From Sipunculus nudus (taxonomy: Eukaryota; Annelida; Sipuncula; Golfingiida; Sipunculidae): DNA of 64,000 nt. The stretch spans positions 44,296,659 through 44,360,658 of the forward strand of contig CM049313.1 of the NCBI GenBank assembly GCA_026874595.1. The letters run 5' to 3'. Of this stretch, positions 14,501 to 23,488 are shown piece by piece. Under the pieces are notes generated by a model. The model was not told the origin of the DNA. It saw only the letters and a program-made list of their open reading frames with translations, and made no database searches. Position 1 is the stretch's first letter. Each line of letters begins with the position of its first letter. Both the position numbers and the translations under genes were made by a program.

Positions 14501-17500
14501 TAAAATAGATGGCAAAAATAAATCAAGAAGAATCAAGCAGTTCTTTGAAAAAGAATACACCTGTATAACCTTGAACCAGTAGGACAGTGTGCTTTCCTCT
14601 GTTTAGATGCTGGATATGCCTGAGGGCAGGGTATCTAGGCTGGCAGGGCAGGAGGAATCGTTTGGCACTGATTCTATCTGTTATTGTTTATGTTTGATGC
14701 CTGCAGTGTTATTAGTTCCTGACAGTGCTATGAATAATGTAGATGAATCAAGATTGAGCAGACAAGCCTGAGCTAAGGATATGTTATTAGCCGGCCCAGG
14801 AAGGCTGCATTAATACAACTGTCCTTTAATTTATTATATTTTAAAAGTAAATTGATATTGATAAAAGTTCCTGTCCATTTTCTTGTTTATTAACATAAAT
14901 GTTTTATTTTGTAAATTTTTTAATGTGGCATAATCATACACATTTTGGTAGAAAGTAGTTGAAAAAGTAAAAGAAAAAATAATTTTGTTATTATCTCAAA
15001 ATAAAACAAAAAACATTTTGAATTTAAATTTAAATGGATTTCTTGGAACTGTATGTAAAATACATTTAGATATCTTTATTAGAATATAAAGACATGAAAT
15101 ATAACACTAAATCCACAGATAAAGTTCCCTGTAAAATGTATGCACTTTGTACTGAACATTTCACAGGATTTATCTCTCAGTCTTAAGACTGAGTTCATAA
15201 AAATTATTAACCCCCATATTAAAGATAACTTTGGAAACAATTATTTAAATATTTTACATCTGAAACCAAAGCATAAGAAGTGGCTGTCTTTGAGAAGTGT
15301 CTTACAAAAAATATTGAGGCAGCACGACCACTAATAAAATGTGAAGAAAACATAGAAGCTACTCTTGACAGCTTTACAAATCCCTTGTGTATATATGTTG
15401 TGATTTCCGAACCCTTATGGATAATTCCCACGCTAGCCTTTGTATTATTTATCCTCATTCTTGTGTTGCCGTTCTGACTGATGAATCTGAGAGGCCTCCA
15501 GACACCTATTAGTGAACCTAAACATGAAACCAGGGTAGTGTCGATACAACATGGATCCCTCCATCAACATACTGTACGATCACGCAAAACTACAGGTAAC
15601 TTCAATTTATCAGGCAGACGGACATCTTCACGTACCTCTGCACTACACACCTTAGAATCCCACTTGTTTTGTGAATATAAATGTCCTTAAAAATCAATTT
15701 CAGTTTAATAAAGAATCTGTCATAATCAACATATATTTTGGACTTTCACATGTTGGTATATATACTGGAAACTAGATGTATAAGCTGCAGGAATTAAAAG
15801 GGGATTACATTTTACAAACCAAAGAGGTCACTCCCTCTTCCTCCACACCTTTCACCCAACCCTTTGAGTGTAATATTTCACTATCACTATCAAACACTGT
15901 TCTCTGTAAGGGTCATTACAGAGACAGAGTGCTGGGTATTTTCTCCTGAACAAGCATGTCAACCTATCCCCTCCTCCCAACCCTTAAAAATGGGAAAAAC
16001 CTTTTCTCTTTTTATTTAAATAATGTTCTTAATTAAATATGAATTTTACAGTGAAAAGCTTTATAGTGAAAGCGGTAATGCCAGTGGACCATGATGTGAA
16101 ATAACCATTCAAGATTAATTTACATAATCAAAGCACATTTTCTGAGGGTCAAGTGGGCTTTCAGAGCTTTAAAATAAACAGGCCTATGCTTGGAAAGACA
16201 TGCATCACACATGTGGGTTCTTTATAATTTCAACCCCTGAACTACCTTACATGTAAGGAGCTAGCAAAACATTACTACAGCAGTTGTTTGGTGTGGCCAA
16301 ATATGACATATTGCTACATATCAGGCAGACAGAAAGCCTGACATGAATAATACATCCACAGGCAGGGGCCCAGGCATTATGTACGCTACCCCTGGACAAA
16401 CAATAAGACCTAAATGCAGGTAGTAGAATGGGCCAACTCAGCTCTCCACAAAGATCACATAGCTCTGATACCTGGTCATACAATCATTTGTCTAGAAGAT
16501 ATCTGTCTCAGAAAGGACACACTGACCACCTGGGTAGGCAGGTCAAGTGACCTGTTTGACCCGTCTAACACTAAGGGTCAACAACCAAAATGGCACCTCT
16601 CAAAATACAGAGACTGTAACAACATATTATGGCATGTTTCACAGGTTTTCTTGTCAATGATTATGATCTTTACACTAAATGACATTCTAATGAAGATCAT
16701 AAATAATCTGATGAAGAGATGTGACTGATCGCTTTAACAATAAACAACTAAAATGATACCCCTAAAATCTACATTATATTTGATACGGGTAGCTCTTAAC
16801 CATTGTTATGTAGCTCTTCTGGGACAAGGCCTCCGTAATTTAATTTTTGATCCTTAAATATAGAGAATGATGCCAAGTGTGTCCTAAGGGGGGTTATTTT
16901 CAAATTTCCTAGGAAATTTTACATTATTTTCTGAAGGGGCTATCACAGCACAATCAGTAAGAAACTATGCCAGTGTATCCAGAGGGTGTCCTTGCTGAGC
17001 CATGTGTTCTTTCTTTTTAATGAAACTAAACTAGTCTTCAAGTGCACTATAATGAACTGTTAGTATGATAGTATTACTAATAATAAACAAAATTATTACC
17101 ACTGGTCGAGAATGTTTCCTACAGCTTGGTCATAATGATTATAATCTTTACACCAATTGACATACTTTTGCCTGTAGTCCATATAAAGCTGCACCCTCAA
17201 GCTATGGAATATAAATCATATATATCATAATGTAAAGGTCTTTAGGTCTATTTAAACAGAGCTGCTATAACAGGCAGGCTTAATAGACCACATGCATGGA
17301 GCTTGCACCCAAATGCTTTATATATTTACATAACTCTATTTTTTCCATCAGTCTATATCAACAATCCTTCATAATATATGTACATGGTCTGTCACTGCTG
17401 TGTGCTGTATATAGAGCTGACTGTGCCACTGTTACGTTAGTAATCAAACACCAACAATTCATTATGTACAACCATCTTGTTGTTAAGACAACATGAATTT

Positions 17501-20500
17501 TAGAATCAGGAGATTCTCCAAAAGAAGTTGAATGGAGGCAACATTTTCATCTATGCCTGTCAGTTTGTCTGCTAGCATGTCTATAAGATGTCTAAACAAA
17601 GACAGGCAATGAGTAAAGGAAAAGTTGGTTAAATCTGTATGGTGCCAGGGTGGGGTACAAGGCACTGGTGAAGTTAATGAGCATCCTGAGAATTGTCAAG
17701 AAACTGAAATTTTAAAACATATTAACATGGAAAAGCAGTCCAACACTAATAAATTCATTAAAAGGATGACTGCCTTTGTCTCTGCAGGGCTTTCAACCTG
17801 AGGAAAAACTGGAGAGTCTGAGATACTCCGACCAAAATTTTAGAGTCACATGAGATTTTGGAGCTACACAAGGGGAGGAATCTATGTCAATTTTTGAAAG
17901 GTTATATATAAAAATAAACTGATAATTTTCAGCATTTTATATCATTAACATATCATTTGTTGGTTATACTTTGTGTCATTGTATGATTACAGTGAAAAGT
18001 AGGGGTCACTTGTTGGCACAGTTTATGACTGTGTTGTTAAAGATAATCATCAATGGTCAACTGGTCAGTGACTTCATTAGTAGCCAGCTTTGATCTCCTC
18101 AGACCTACTACAACAAGAAATTTGCATGTCCAACTGGACACTCAGACACCAAGAACCATGTGTCCAAAAGAGATTTTGAGCGTCACAGCCACTTGCACCC
18201 CGCATTCCTGAAAGCCCTACGTCTGTGTTTATCCAGTGCAAGAATAAGTTTCAATGTCATATCAACTGGTACAACCAGCAGACATGAGATATCCTGACAC
18301 TATAAATTGTGGACAATCAATAAATAATCCAGTGAATGATTCTGACCTTTATAATAAACAAATTTGACTAATTTAAACAGCAAAGGTGCATTTAAGGTTC
18401 AAAGAATGATAAAATTATATCTGTCTACAACTGAACAAGTTAATAAATTTAAATTACCACCTTTTCATATGTTGGCAAGTAGTTTCCTGAATCCCTATTA
18501 TGTCAATATCGAATTCTGAAAAACGGCCTGTGTTAAGAAATAATTTGTTTGTCAGGAGATGGACCACTTTGTAGGAAAAGCTAGAACTTTGAAAATCAAT
18601 GTATGTAGTACTATGTAAATTACACAGCTGAAAGAAATCCACATTGTTATCAGATACTTTTTGAGCACTCTTACCTTTTCTTTTTCTTCTTCTTTTTCTT
18701 TGGCTTTTCAGGTTCCGTTAGCGTGACTTGGCTGGTGACTGTGTTTTCTGATGGCTGTTCTGCTGGCACCTCCTCCCCTTCATCCTCCCCCTCTTCCTCT
18801 CCATCAAACCCTGATGGACAAGTACAGATATGACCCAAGGTTAATCTCAATACAACATACACAGTATGTGATAAACACACAGCCATTGGCTAGGAGACCT
18901 TGAGGCAAACATTTAAGGAAGTGGCTAAACAATCGGCAGGGTGCCAGCAGTTTAGTCCACAGGCTAAACAGCCAGCAGGGAATATTGACTTTGCCGGCAG
19001 TCTATCCCACTGGCTGACTGACTGTTGGCAAATGAATGTAACATTTTTATGCTCTATTTCAGCGTGATACTCTGTATTTTTCATTATTATTTTGATAATG
19101 AGTTGACAATATAGTGCTGACTTACCAAATTAGATATTTTGATAGCCTTTTTGTAAGAAATGCCATTTGGTGTGGATATATCTTGCACCATCTCACAACA
19201 CAATAGCTAGACTCAACAGCTTGAATTGGGTGTGGTGTAAGATTGTTTGATTGTACCTTTGATCAAGTAATTAGCTGATCCTTTGGCCATTTATTTGACA
19301 TATCCTGAGTTTGTTTTCACACACTAATTATTTGTTTGCTCATAAGCACACTAGTGTATTACTGTATAAACTATAAACAGTGTCTGGACACACATTCCTG
19401 GTATATTTTTATCACAAAATCTATTAACTATCCTGTAAATATTTAAATTTTTTCAGAAAATTTATAAAAAAGTACCATGTAAATATCAAAAATGTGCACT
19501 TTTAATACCTACTCATAAGTACTAAACATACTTATTAAATATAGACCAGCAAAATAGATAATTTGGTAAGTCAACACTTTATTGTCAGCTCATTGTCCAA
19601 ATAATAATGGAAAGTACAGAGTGTATAACACTGAAATAGACTGAAATAGAGCATACATTAATTTGCCGGCAGTTTAGCCAGTGGGGTAGACTGCCAGCAA
19701 GGTCAATTCCCCTGCCGGCTGTTTAGCCTGTGGACTAAACTGCCGGCACCCTGCCGGCTGTTTAGCCACTTCCAACATTTAATAGTATGTGATTGTAAAC
19801 AAAATATGATTTTTATCTTGTCTCAGCCTGGTGGCGCCCAGTGTCATGCAGTAAGCATGGACAAGTACAATGAAACTGTTCTTTGCACTAAGGTCACATA
19901 TACAAGTGATCCACAAACCCACTGTAATCTGGTCGCTGTACATATATTGATGTTACTAAGAAGACAAATCAAGGGAGAATGAATTTAGCACCCATCAATA
20001 TGTCAAAATTTGGATTTATGCTGACACATTATTTGGCCTATATATGACTTTTAGTATATTCTCTGAAACAATGGACAGTGCAGGTGGAGTATTTTTTTAA
20101 ACAAAAGATGCAGAGTTGGAGGTTTGAGTCCAAGCTGGCATTTCTTTCAGACTTTGTGGGCCAGAACTGTGACAAAATAGAAACATGAAGTGCTTCCAGG
20201 TGACCAGGTCATATCCTAACACTCAGCCTGTCTTGTGGATGGTTTCTACGACCCCTATAAAACTGTAGAGTGGCAGCAGATTTTAAAACAAGCACTATCA
20301 CAGAATGTATAGTTGCAGTCATCCTGTTGGGACCAGGGTCAGCTTCACAAACAGCTGTTCACACATTTTTATCAACAAATTGCTATTTCGTGTTCCATAT
20401 GACATAGTAAGAGATTTTATCTCTCCAGGTAATACAACTTTTTTTCATGTGCACACATTATCCTTTTGTGATCAGTTGCATGAAAATGTTACCAATTTAT

Positions 20501-20817
20501 TGAAGTTAAAAATAAACCCACCCAATCATTAATTTTCTCAATCAACTGGCACACTTATAACCATACTGACCTTCATCATCTTCAGGTGGGGGCGCTAGTA
20601 TCAGGCCGCCATCAGAATCATCATCTACGAGAGTCAGCTGATTGGCACTAGTTTCGTTTTCATTTAATTCCAAGGCATCCTGGGGCCTACGCGGACTTTC
20701 ATCTTCACTCTCAGTGTCGGAGCTATCATTGCTGCTGCTGGACAGATTGTCAGCGTCTGCGTACCTGCTGCTTGGACCGTTAATAAAATCCAGTTTACCC
20801 CCAGATCGTACTGACAT
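1078..20817 (-). CDS. TTLL13: TTLL13/TTLL6-type tubulin polyglutamylase, 12 exons visible, 3' end missing
   Basis: Tubulin polyglutamylases of this group add or extend glutamate side chains on tubulin tails using ATP, on axonemal and other stable microtubules. Seen: twelve exons joining in phase (247,136,41,119,131,157,144,86,226,182,186,175 nt) into 610 residues from ATG 20815-20817. Residues 1-115 are acidic and Ser-rich; a lysine run at about 117-128 precedes the TTL core, which opens WLYICTTNCRYES (129-141). Core motifs: KPESGCQGKGIW (244-255, ATP-binding), GFKFDLR (283-289), HLTNYAINK (331-339), GFDVMLD (414-420) and LLEVNHSPSF (427-436, with the catalytic E and N of the E-x-N motif). 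A basic region (about 455-610) fits the microtubule-binding extension. RRIYPNP, GSLYQETAA and DDEAGSKR favour TTLL13 over TTLL6, though these paralogs may be unsplit outside vertebrates. No stop, frameshift or lost catalytic residue is seen. The C-terminus lies outside the window. Confidence 0.93.
1945..2130 (-). CDS. TTLL13: TTLL exon: post-catalytic conserved block
   Basis: Encodes EEFDKAQAQWQQVLAEYEDS followed by HLGNFRRIYPNPTSEKYDKF and FHSSGSLYQETAAFKARSEC. The RRIYP and SLYQETAA blocks recur after the core in TTLL13/TTLL6 proteins. The acceptor is TTTAATGACAG and the donor GTAAAA. It ends two bases into an Arg codon. Confidence 0.91.
2455..2636 (-). CDS. TTLL13: TTLL exon: end of catalytic core and basic helix
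   Basis: Opens with VNHSPSFHTDAKLDKEIKEA, completing the E-x-N active-site motif across the splice. It then encodes LVNFGAVDKKKCIEEDKRKI and KERLFQRQNKKESK. The acceptor is TTATTTTCAG and the donor GTAAGT. The Lys/Arg-rich end begins the region that in other TTLLs contacts microtubules. Confidence 0.93.
3211..3436 (-). CDS. TTLL13: TTLL exon: catalytic centre
   Basis: Encodes RITTTNKWLKENGYDVDKIW through IIKTIISAHGVLKHNYRTCF, ACFEILGFDVMLDKKLKP and FLLE. It supplies the FEILGFD strand (Asp 416) and the Glu (429) of the E-x-N metal and ATP site. The acceptor is TGTTTTAG. The donor is GTTTGT, weaker than the others. Confidence 0.93.
4830..5380 (+). repeat. GGAC-tail interspersed repeat, copy lacking the tail
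   Basis: Aligns by eye to the copies at about 5449-6167 and 38345-38984 through GTGCCATGGTCA, GGGCAAAATTTAAGGTAC, TGGGCCCATAACT, TTCTGGCATGT and GTGGTTTTGATATTAGGCAG. It stops before the (GGAC)n tail, so it is truncated at that end. Confidence 0.7.
5449..6167 (+). repeat. GGAC-tail interspersed repeat, near-complete copy
   Basis: Same body as the upstream copy. It ends with about eleven GGAC/GGACG units (6073-6118), then GATTATAG-like sequence reading CGACTATAGCTCAG and CTTATAGTCAGCTGAGCTAA. It has no coding potential. The terminal segment contains two interleaved inverted repeats. Being non-coding and repeated in tens of kilobases, it behaves as a non-autonomous mobile element of unknown class. 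Confidence 0.75.
6541..6626 (-). CDS. TTLL13: TTLL exon: HLTNYAINK segment
   Basis: Encodes DNVFMHLTNYAINKSSKDFV then RDDEAGSKR. HLTNY-x-INK is a near-invariant TTLL motif, and RDDEAGSKR resembles the TTLL13 version more than the TTLL6 one. The acceptor is TTTTTGCAG and the donor GTAAGA. It ends two bases into an Arg codon. Confidence 0.93.
6627..7090 (-). other. TTLL intron, nothing notable
   Basis: A 464-bp AT-rich intron between the HLTNYAINK and GFKFDLR exons. I see no repeat family or RNA gene in it. Confidence 0.5.
7091..7234 (-). CDS. TTLL13: TTLL exon: GFKFDLR segment
   Basis: A 144-nt exon in phase 0 at both ends. It encodes PFLIDGFKFDLRVYTLVTSC, DPLRIFVFKDGLARFATTKY and TEPSGHNV. 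The DGFKFDLR strand and SCDPLRI are core ATP-grasp elements and the Arg binds nucleotide phosphate in characterised TTLLs. The acceptor is TTTGTTTCAG and the donor GTGAGT. Confidence 0.94.
7403..7964. mobile_element. 562-bp insertion with TTAA target duplication inside the minisatellite
   Basis: TTAA occurs at 7399-7402 and again at 7965-7968. Removing one TTAA plus the insert rejoins GGTCATG-TTAA-GTGG, the expected minisatellite phase. TTAA targets are typical of piggyBac-type elements. The outermost inverted match is only GCT/AGC. A longer imperfect inverted pair, built around ATTCCTTTTA and TAAAAGGAAT, lies 5-35 bp inside. It includes a (TA)n tract (about 7533-7568) and no coding sequence. 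Confidence 0.5.
7965..8426 (+). repeat. G-rich 17-bp minisatellite
   Basis: About 27 imperfect copies of a unit close to GGGGTGGTCATGTTAGT, with variants GTGGTCTTGTTAGTGGA and GAGGGGTGGTTGTGTTA. The array continues left of the nested insert at about 7357-7402. Clustered GGGG runs on the plus strand could form G-quadruplexes. It is intronic to TTLL, where the transcript carries the C-rich strand. Confidence 0.85.
8470..8565. repeat. (TATG)n(TA)n(CA)n compound microsatellite
   Basis: Four to five TATG units lead into about 34 TA units and then five CA units. It begins exactly at the right target TA of the neighbouring MITE. Confidence 0.95.
8880..9036 (-). CDS. TTLL13: TTLL exon: ATP-grasp nucleotide-binding loop
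   Basis: Begins by completing an Asp codon, then YGDFQAYTRQKKHKTYILKP, followed by ESGCQGKGIWVTKNP and ending QQYISK. KPESGCQGKGI is the glycine-rich ATP-binding loop of the TTL/ATP-grasp fold. The acceptor is TACTACAG and the donor GTACGC, phase 0. Confidence 0.94.
9310..9640. repeat. pyrimidine-rich degenerate microsatellite in TTLL intron
   Basis: The plus strand is dominated by CTCTCT, CTGTCTGT and CTGTTTGT runs, including pure (CT)n blocks near 9428-9475. On the transcribed sense (minus strand) it reads as purine-rich GAGA/ACAGACAG directly after a splice donor. Long open frames on both strands here are artefacts of the repeat. Confidence 0.9.
9649..9779 (-). CDS. TTLL13: TTLL exon: central TTL subdomain
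   Basis: Encodes KINHFPGMSEICRKDLLARN and then NRMLKLFPKEYNVFPRSWCLPAE. The HFPG...KDLLARN and FPRSWCLP motifs are strongly conserved in TTLL6/TTLL13. The acceptor is TTTTGTAG and the donor GTGAGT. The intron that follows is dominated by a long pyrimidine-rich microsatellite. Confidence 0.93.
9780..11858 (-). other. two TTLL introns (9780-10438 and 10558-11858)
   Basis: AT-rich introns of 659 and 1301 bp with normal GT-AG borders. I recognise no repeat family or RNA gene in either. Confidence 0.5.
10439..10557 (-). CDS. TTLL13: TTLL exon: N-terminal TTL subdomain
   Basis: Encodes VRRASKRFGFKEVGEDDD followed by WNLYWTDFSVALERVMEMKRYQ. The W-x-L-Y-W-T-D core and the ERV-M-K-R segment are hallmarks of the polyglutamylase N-terminal subdomain. 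The acceptor is TATCTTTAG and the donor GTCACA. It ends in phase 0 after CAG. Confidence 0.93.
11859..11899 (-). CDS. TTLL13: TTLL microexon: start of TTL domain
   Basis: This 41-nt exon has a textbook acceptor (TTCCACAG) and donor (GTGAGT). It encodes WLYICTTNCRYES, the signature opening of the TTL domain in this subgroup. Phases on both sides match the neighbours exactly, which is why so short a segment can be trusted. Confidence 0.93.
12057..13240 (+). repeat. heterodimeric tandem-array element, copy 1
   Basis: Starts AACTAGACTACGGGTAGTC and ends with the hairpin GTATCCGC...GTGGATAC-AATTA. The interior alternates two related monomers of roughly 140 bp (dimer about 280 bp). Both carry GGTGGCGCCACC-like palindromes and TACACATGCAAAATTT. 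Short hairpins at both ends, internal tandem repeats and no coding sequence resemble non-autonomous Helitron-like elements (pearl/DINE-1 style). It lies within a TTLL intron. Confidence 0.7.
13241..18674 (-). other. remainder of the largest TTLL intron
   Basis: About 5.4 kb of AT-rich sequence. I see no array, RNA gene or clear transposon ends. Between about 18093 and 18297 the plus strand has an ATG-less open stretch with Cys and His residues (YNKKFACPTGHSD, KRDFERHSHLHP) that could be a decayed coding fragment; I cannot name a family. Confidence 0.4.
18675..18810 (-). CDS. TTLL13: TTLL exon: acidic stretch and lysine run
   Basis: Acceptor ...CATCAG joins phase 1 to GGTTTGATGG. The exon encodes a Glu-rich segment (EEEGEDEGEE), a low-complexity Pro/Thr segment and then a run of eight lysines before donor GTAAGA. 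The acid-then-base layout ahead of the catalytic core is shared with other TTLL13-like proteins. It ends inside an Arg codon (AG|G). Confidence 0.88.
18917..19773. mobile_element. Mutator-like non-autonomous element with ~225-bp inverted repeats
   Basis: Both ends read GGAAGTGGCTAAACA inward. The inverted match continues for about 225 bp per arm (left to about 19140, right from about 19548), through TTTAGTCCACAGGCTAAACA, TGCTCTATTTCAG and GACTTACCAAATTAG. A perfect 9-bp duplication, AACATTTAA, flanks it (18908-18916 and 19774-19782). Very long inverted repeats plus a 9-bp duplication are typical of Mutator-like elements. The arms contain CTAAAC-TGCCGGCA subrepeats. The left end lies only 106 bp from the TTLL exon boundary at 18810. 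No transposase is present. Confidence 0.82.
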
Positions 20818-20921
20818 GTTTTATATGAGAAGACCACGATGGTATGATATTTATCCCTGTCACTCTACATCCCAAAGTTCAGGTTATGATGCAGCCCCCA
20901 TTGAACCATGCTTGATGATTT
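20571..20921 (-). CDS. TTLL13: TTLL exon with start codon (coding 20571-20817)
   Basis: ATG at 20815-20817 opens an acidic, serine-rich, probably disordered N-terminus (SSSSNDSSDTESEDES is seen). The exon ends GATGATGAAG before donor GTCAGT, phase 1. Upstream, positions 20818-20921 form a probable 5' UTR preceded by a good pyrimidine tract and TTTGCAG acceptor, so at least one non-coding exon should lie further right. The UTR carries a 14-codon upstream ORF (ATG at about 20908-20910) that ends before the main start and could dampen translation. Confidence 0.8.
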
Positions 20922-23488
20922 CTGCAAACAAAACAGACAGCTCTAGGCATAATCTACAAATCACAAATTGTGTACATTAATCATGTTTAGTGAAAAGCAG
21001 TGTTCAACAAAAATTCATATACTTGAGTGAGCACAGTATAAATTCAACAAAAATAAGTCACAATTACAGTAGAGAGATGTATAAATAGCCATAACGGTTC
21101 ATTGTATTGAGAGAGAACATAAATACACAGAAAAGTCTGTTCATTCCCCACACAGAGTGAAGTGATTTTTTCTGTGTATTCATGTTCTAAGGATTTCATT
21201 GTAAAATAGGGCATTCCCTATAAAATCTTCTCTTGTTATATATATATCCTTAAAGACCATGATGTAATAACATTTAAAAAATGGACACCTTATATATATT
21301 TTATTCGCCCCCCAGCATGACAGTTGTCAGATATTGGTATATGTTAAACTTATAGGTCCAATTAAAGCTAAAATGTAGTAAAATCAATCCAAGTTAAAAC
21401 CTGCACGAGTCCAATCCGGGATGCAATTATTCTGCTGACCGCTGCAACATTACCAAAACAGAGCTTTACTGTATATGTCTAATAATAATAAAACTATATA
21501 CACATCTAAAAACCACTAAGGAATATTTTTTAGACTGCCGTGGTCTTGAGTAGACTGTGCTACTGTAGTGTAGATGTATAAATTTCTTTAATATATAGTT
21601 TTACTTTGTTTGTCAGACCTATTAACCTACTAAGGACTAATGAACAGGCTTGAGATTGCCGTGGTCTTGAGTGGACCAAGCTACTTAACTTCAGCATGGT
21701 TAAGATTATATACTAATTTTAACATGCCATATGATATCAAGATTTGGTTGATATGACACCAACTGTATGAATCTGAATTCTACCAAGCTTCCCCGAACAG
21801 TAAGGCAATATTTCAACAAAGACCAGACTAATGAATAAAGTCTGCCAGAATATCTGAAGTCTGACGAATCCAAACTTTTCAGTGGCAGAATGTGAGATTA
21901 TTGCATCCCCTGTCTGAACTCACTGTGACCATCAATTGTGCCAAGTTAATCTGGATCTACACACTATGATTGCTAATTGGTCCTGTGTATAGTATATATC
22001 ATAATTGCTAATTTGTCCTTTATACAATATCTCTTAATGGCCAGCCTCTGCTGAGTACCTAATGCTATATACTAATAGTAATATGTACTGTAAACCTTAC
22101 TTTAAACATCACATACAAACCTGTTTTAGTTTTATAACCACTGAATATATTTAATAATATATATAATATAGTGCTTGTATTTTTAGGGTTGGGTGACCTT
22201 TTTTTAATCATGCGTCATGTGAACCTGAAGGAAGTAATGAATCTATTATTTATGGTTTTTACAACTTTGAAAACTTAAATCATTTGTGTATATTTGCTTA
22301 TTTGGATTATCAACAGCATTAGGTTTTCTCTTTTTTTTTTAAGATGGAGCCCCTATGCCTTTGCATACCCTGGCCTAGGATCTTTAGTATACATGCCCAA
22401 CCCCTGGCTTGTAAAATTAAGTCCTGTAATATATGCCCTTAAAGGTCATCAGAAATGACTGATTACACAATCAATAACAATATCATCTGTAAAGGAACAT
22501 TCAAAGTCCCTTAATTGGGAGTTAGGTGCCTGCATTGTCATGTATCTGGAGGATCTAAATTATGTATGACAACCCTACAGTAAACATAACGTCACTTATG
22601 ACACTGACGCGCTTCAGTGATGAGTAAAAAGGTGAACTAAAGGTCTTATTCAATAAAGCTTAGACCAATTACTGCTAAACTTTAAAATGATATAGGAAAA
22701 AAGATATGTATACTGTTTATCCTGCACTTTTGAGAAAACTCATATTAATTCTTATTTGAATAGAATAAAGAATCTACATAAATTTTTCCATAAAATAAAT
22801 TTGGGTAATATTAATTAGAAAAACCTTGGAAATATCAACAAGTGTGTTTCTAATCATTTGTAAAAGGTAGGAAATAAAGTGTAAAAATGGACCTCGCTGA
22901 ACACTGGCACTATTGAGATTTTCAGGATGTCGATCTGTGCAACACAACTAACAAGTGCTGGGGGTGCTCTATTATGCACAGGGATCAGGCAGGCGTTGAC
23001 AGGTACAACACTTGAGCTGTTTATTCAGCGTGCTCAACTGGCTTCTTGTACAACCTGTACATGGAATACTGAGCCTGACTGAGCGCTTTTGTAAACAAGC
23101 AGAAGTCTGAACCCCCAGAGTCAGACCATCCTGCCACTCAAAACGAGCAAAATTCAGGCTGAAACCATGAGACAGAATAAAATCAATATGATTAACTACC
23201 ACAACTATTCAGCTGTTCCTTTCATGAAAACAAAACAGATTTTATTATTTATCTTCAAAACAGTAGGGAGTTTATCAGACATGGGGTCTATTACAGTTGT
23301 TCTGTTACTATTACTTTCAATTTCTGATATTACTATTACTATTACCACATTTTATCTTCTATTACTATTACTATTACTGGGGTATCTATTACTATTACTA
23401 TTACTATTACATGTACTTAAACTGATGGTAGGATTCTAGACCTTGCGCAGCCATGTGTGCTATAAACTAGCACTACAATCACATGTTT
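20922..23488. other. upstream region, no gene seen
   Basis: AT-rich sequence upstream of the TTLL start exon, probably its first intron. Direct repeats of TGCCGTGGTCTTGAGT occur at about 21535 and 21658. A minus-strand open stretch at 22972-23202 has no recognisable domain. A short (ATTACT)n tract ends the segment and is listed separately. Confidence 0.4.
23300..23420. repeat. (ATTACT)n hexanucleotide repeat
   Basis: Runs of TATTACTATTACTATTAC interrupted by short unique spacers. A second locus with the same repeat lies at 26640-26800. The flank AGACATGGGGT here recurs in inverted form (ACCCCATGTCT) beside the second locus. Confidence 0.85.

Noticed and set aside
16414-16728. 104-codon open frame in the large TTLL intron
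   Set aside because: No recognisable domain, no splice or promoter context and antisense to TTLL.
20305-20980. Plus-strand open frames opposite the TTLL start exon
   Set aside because: Shadows of the serine/acid-rich TTLL exon on the other strand.
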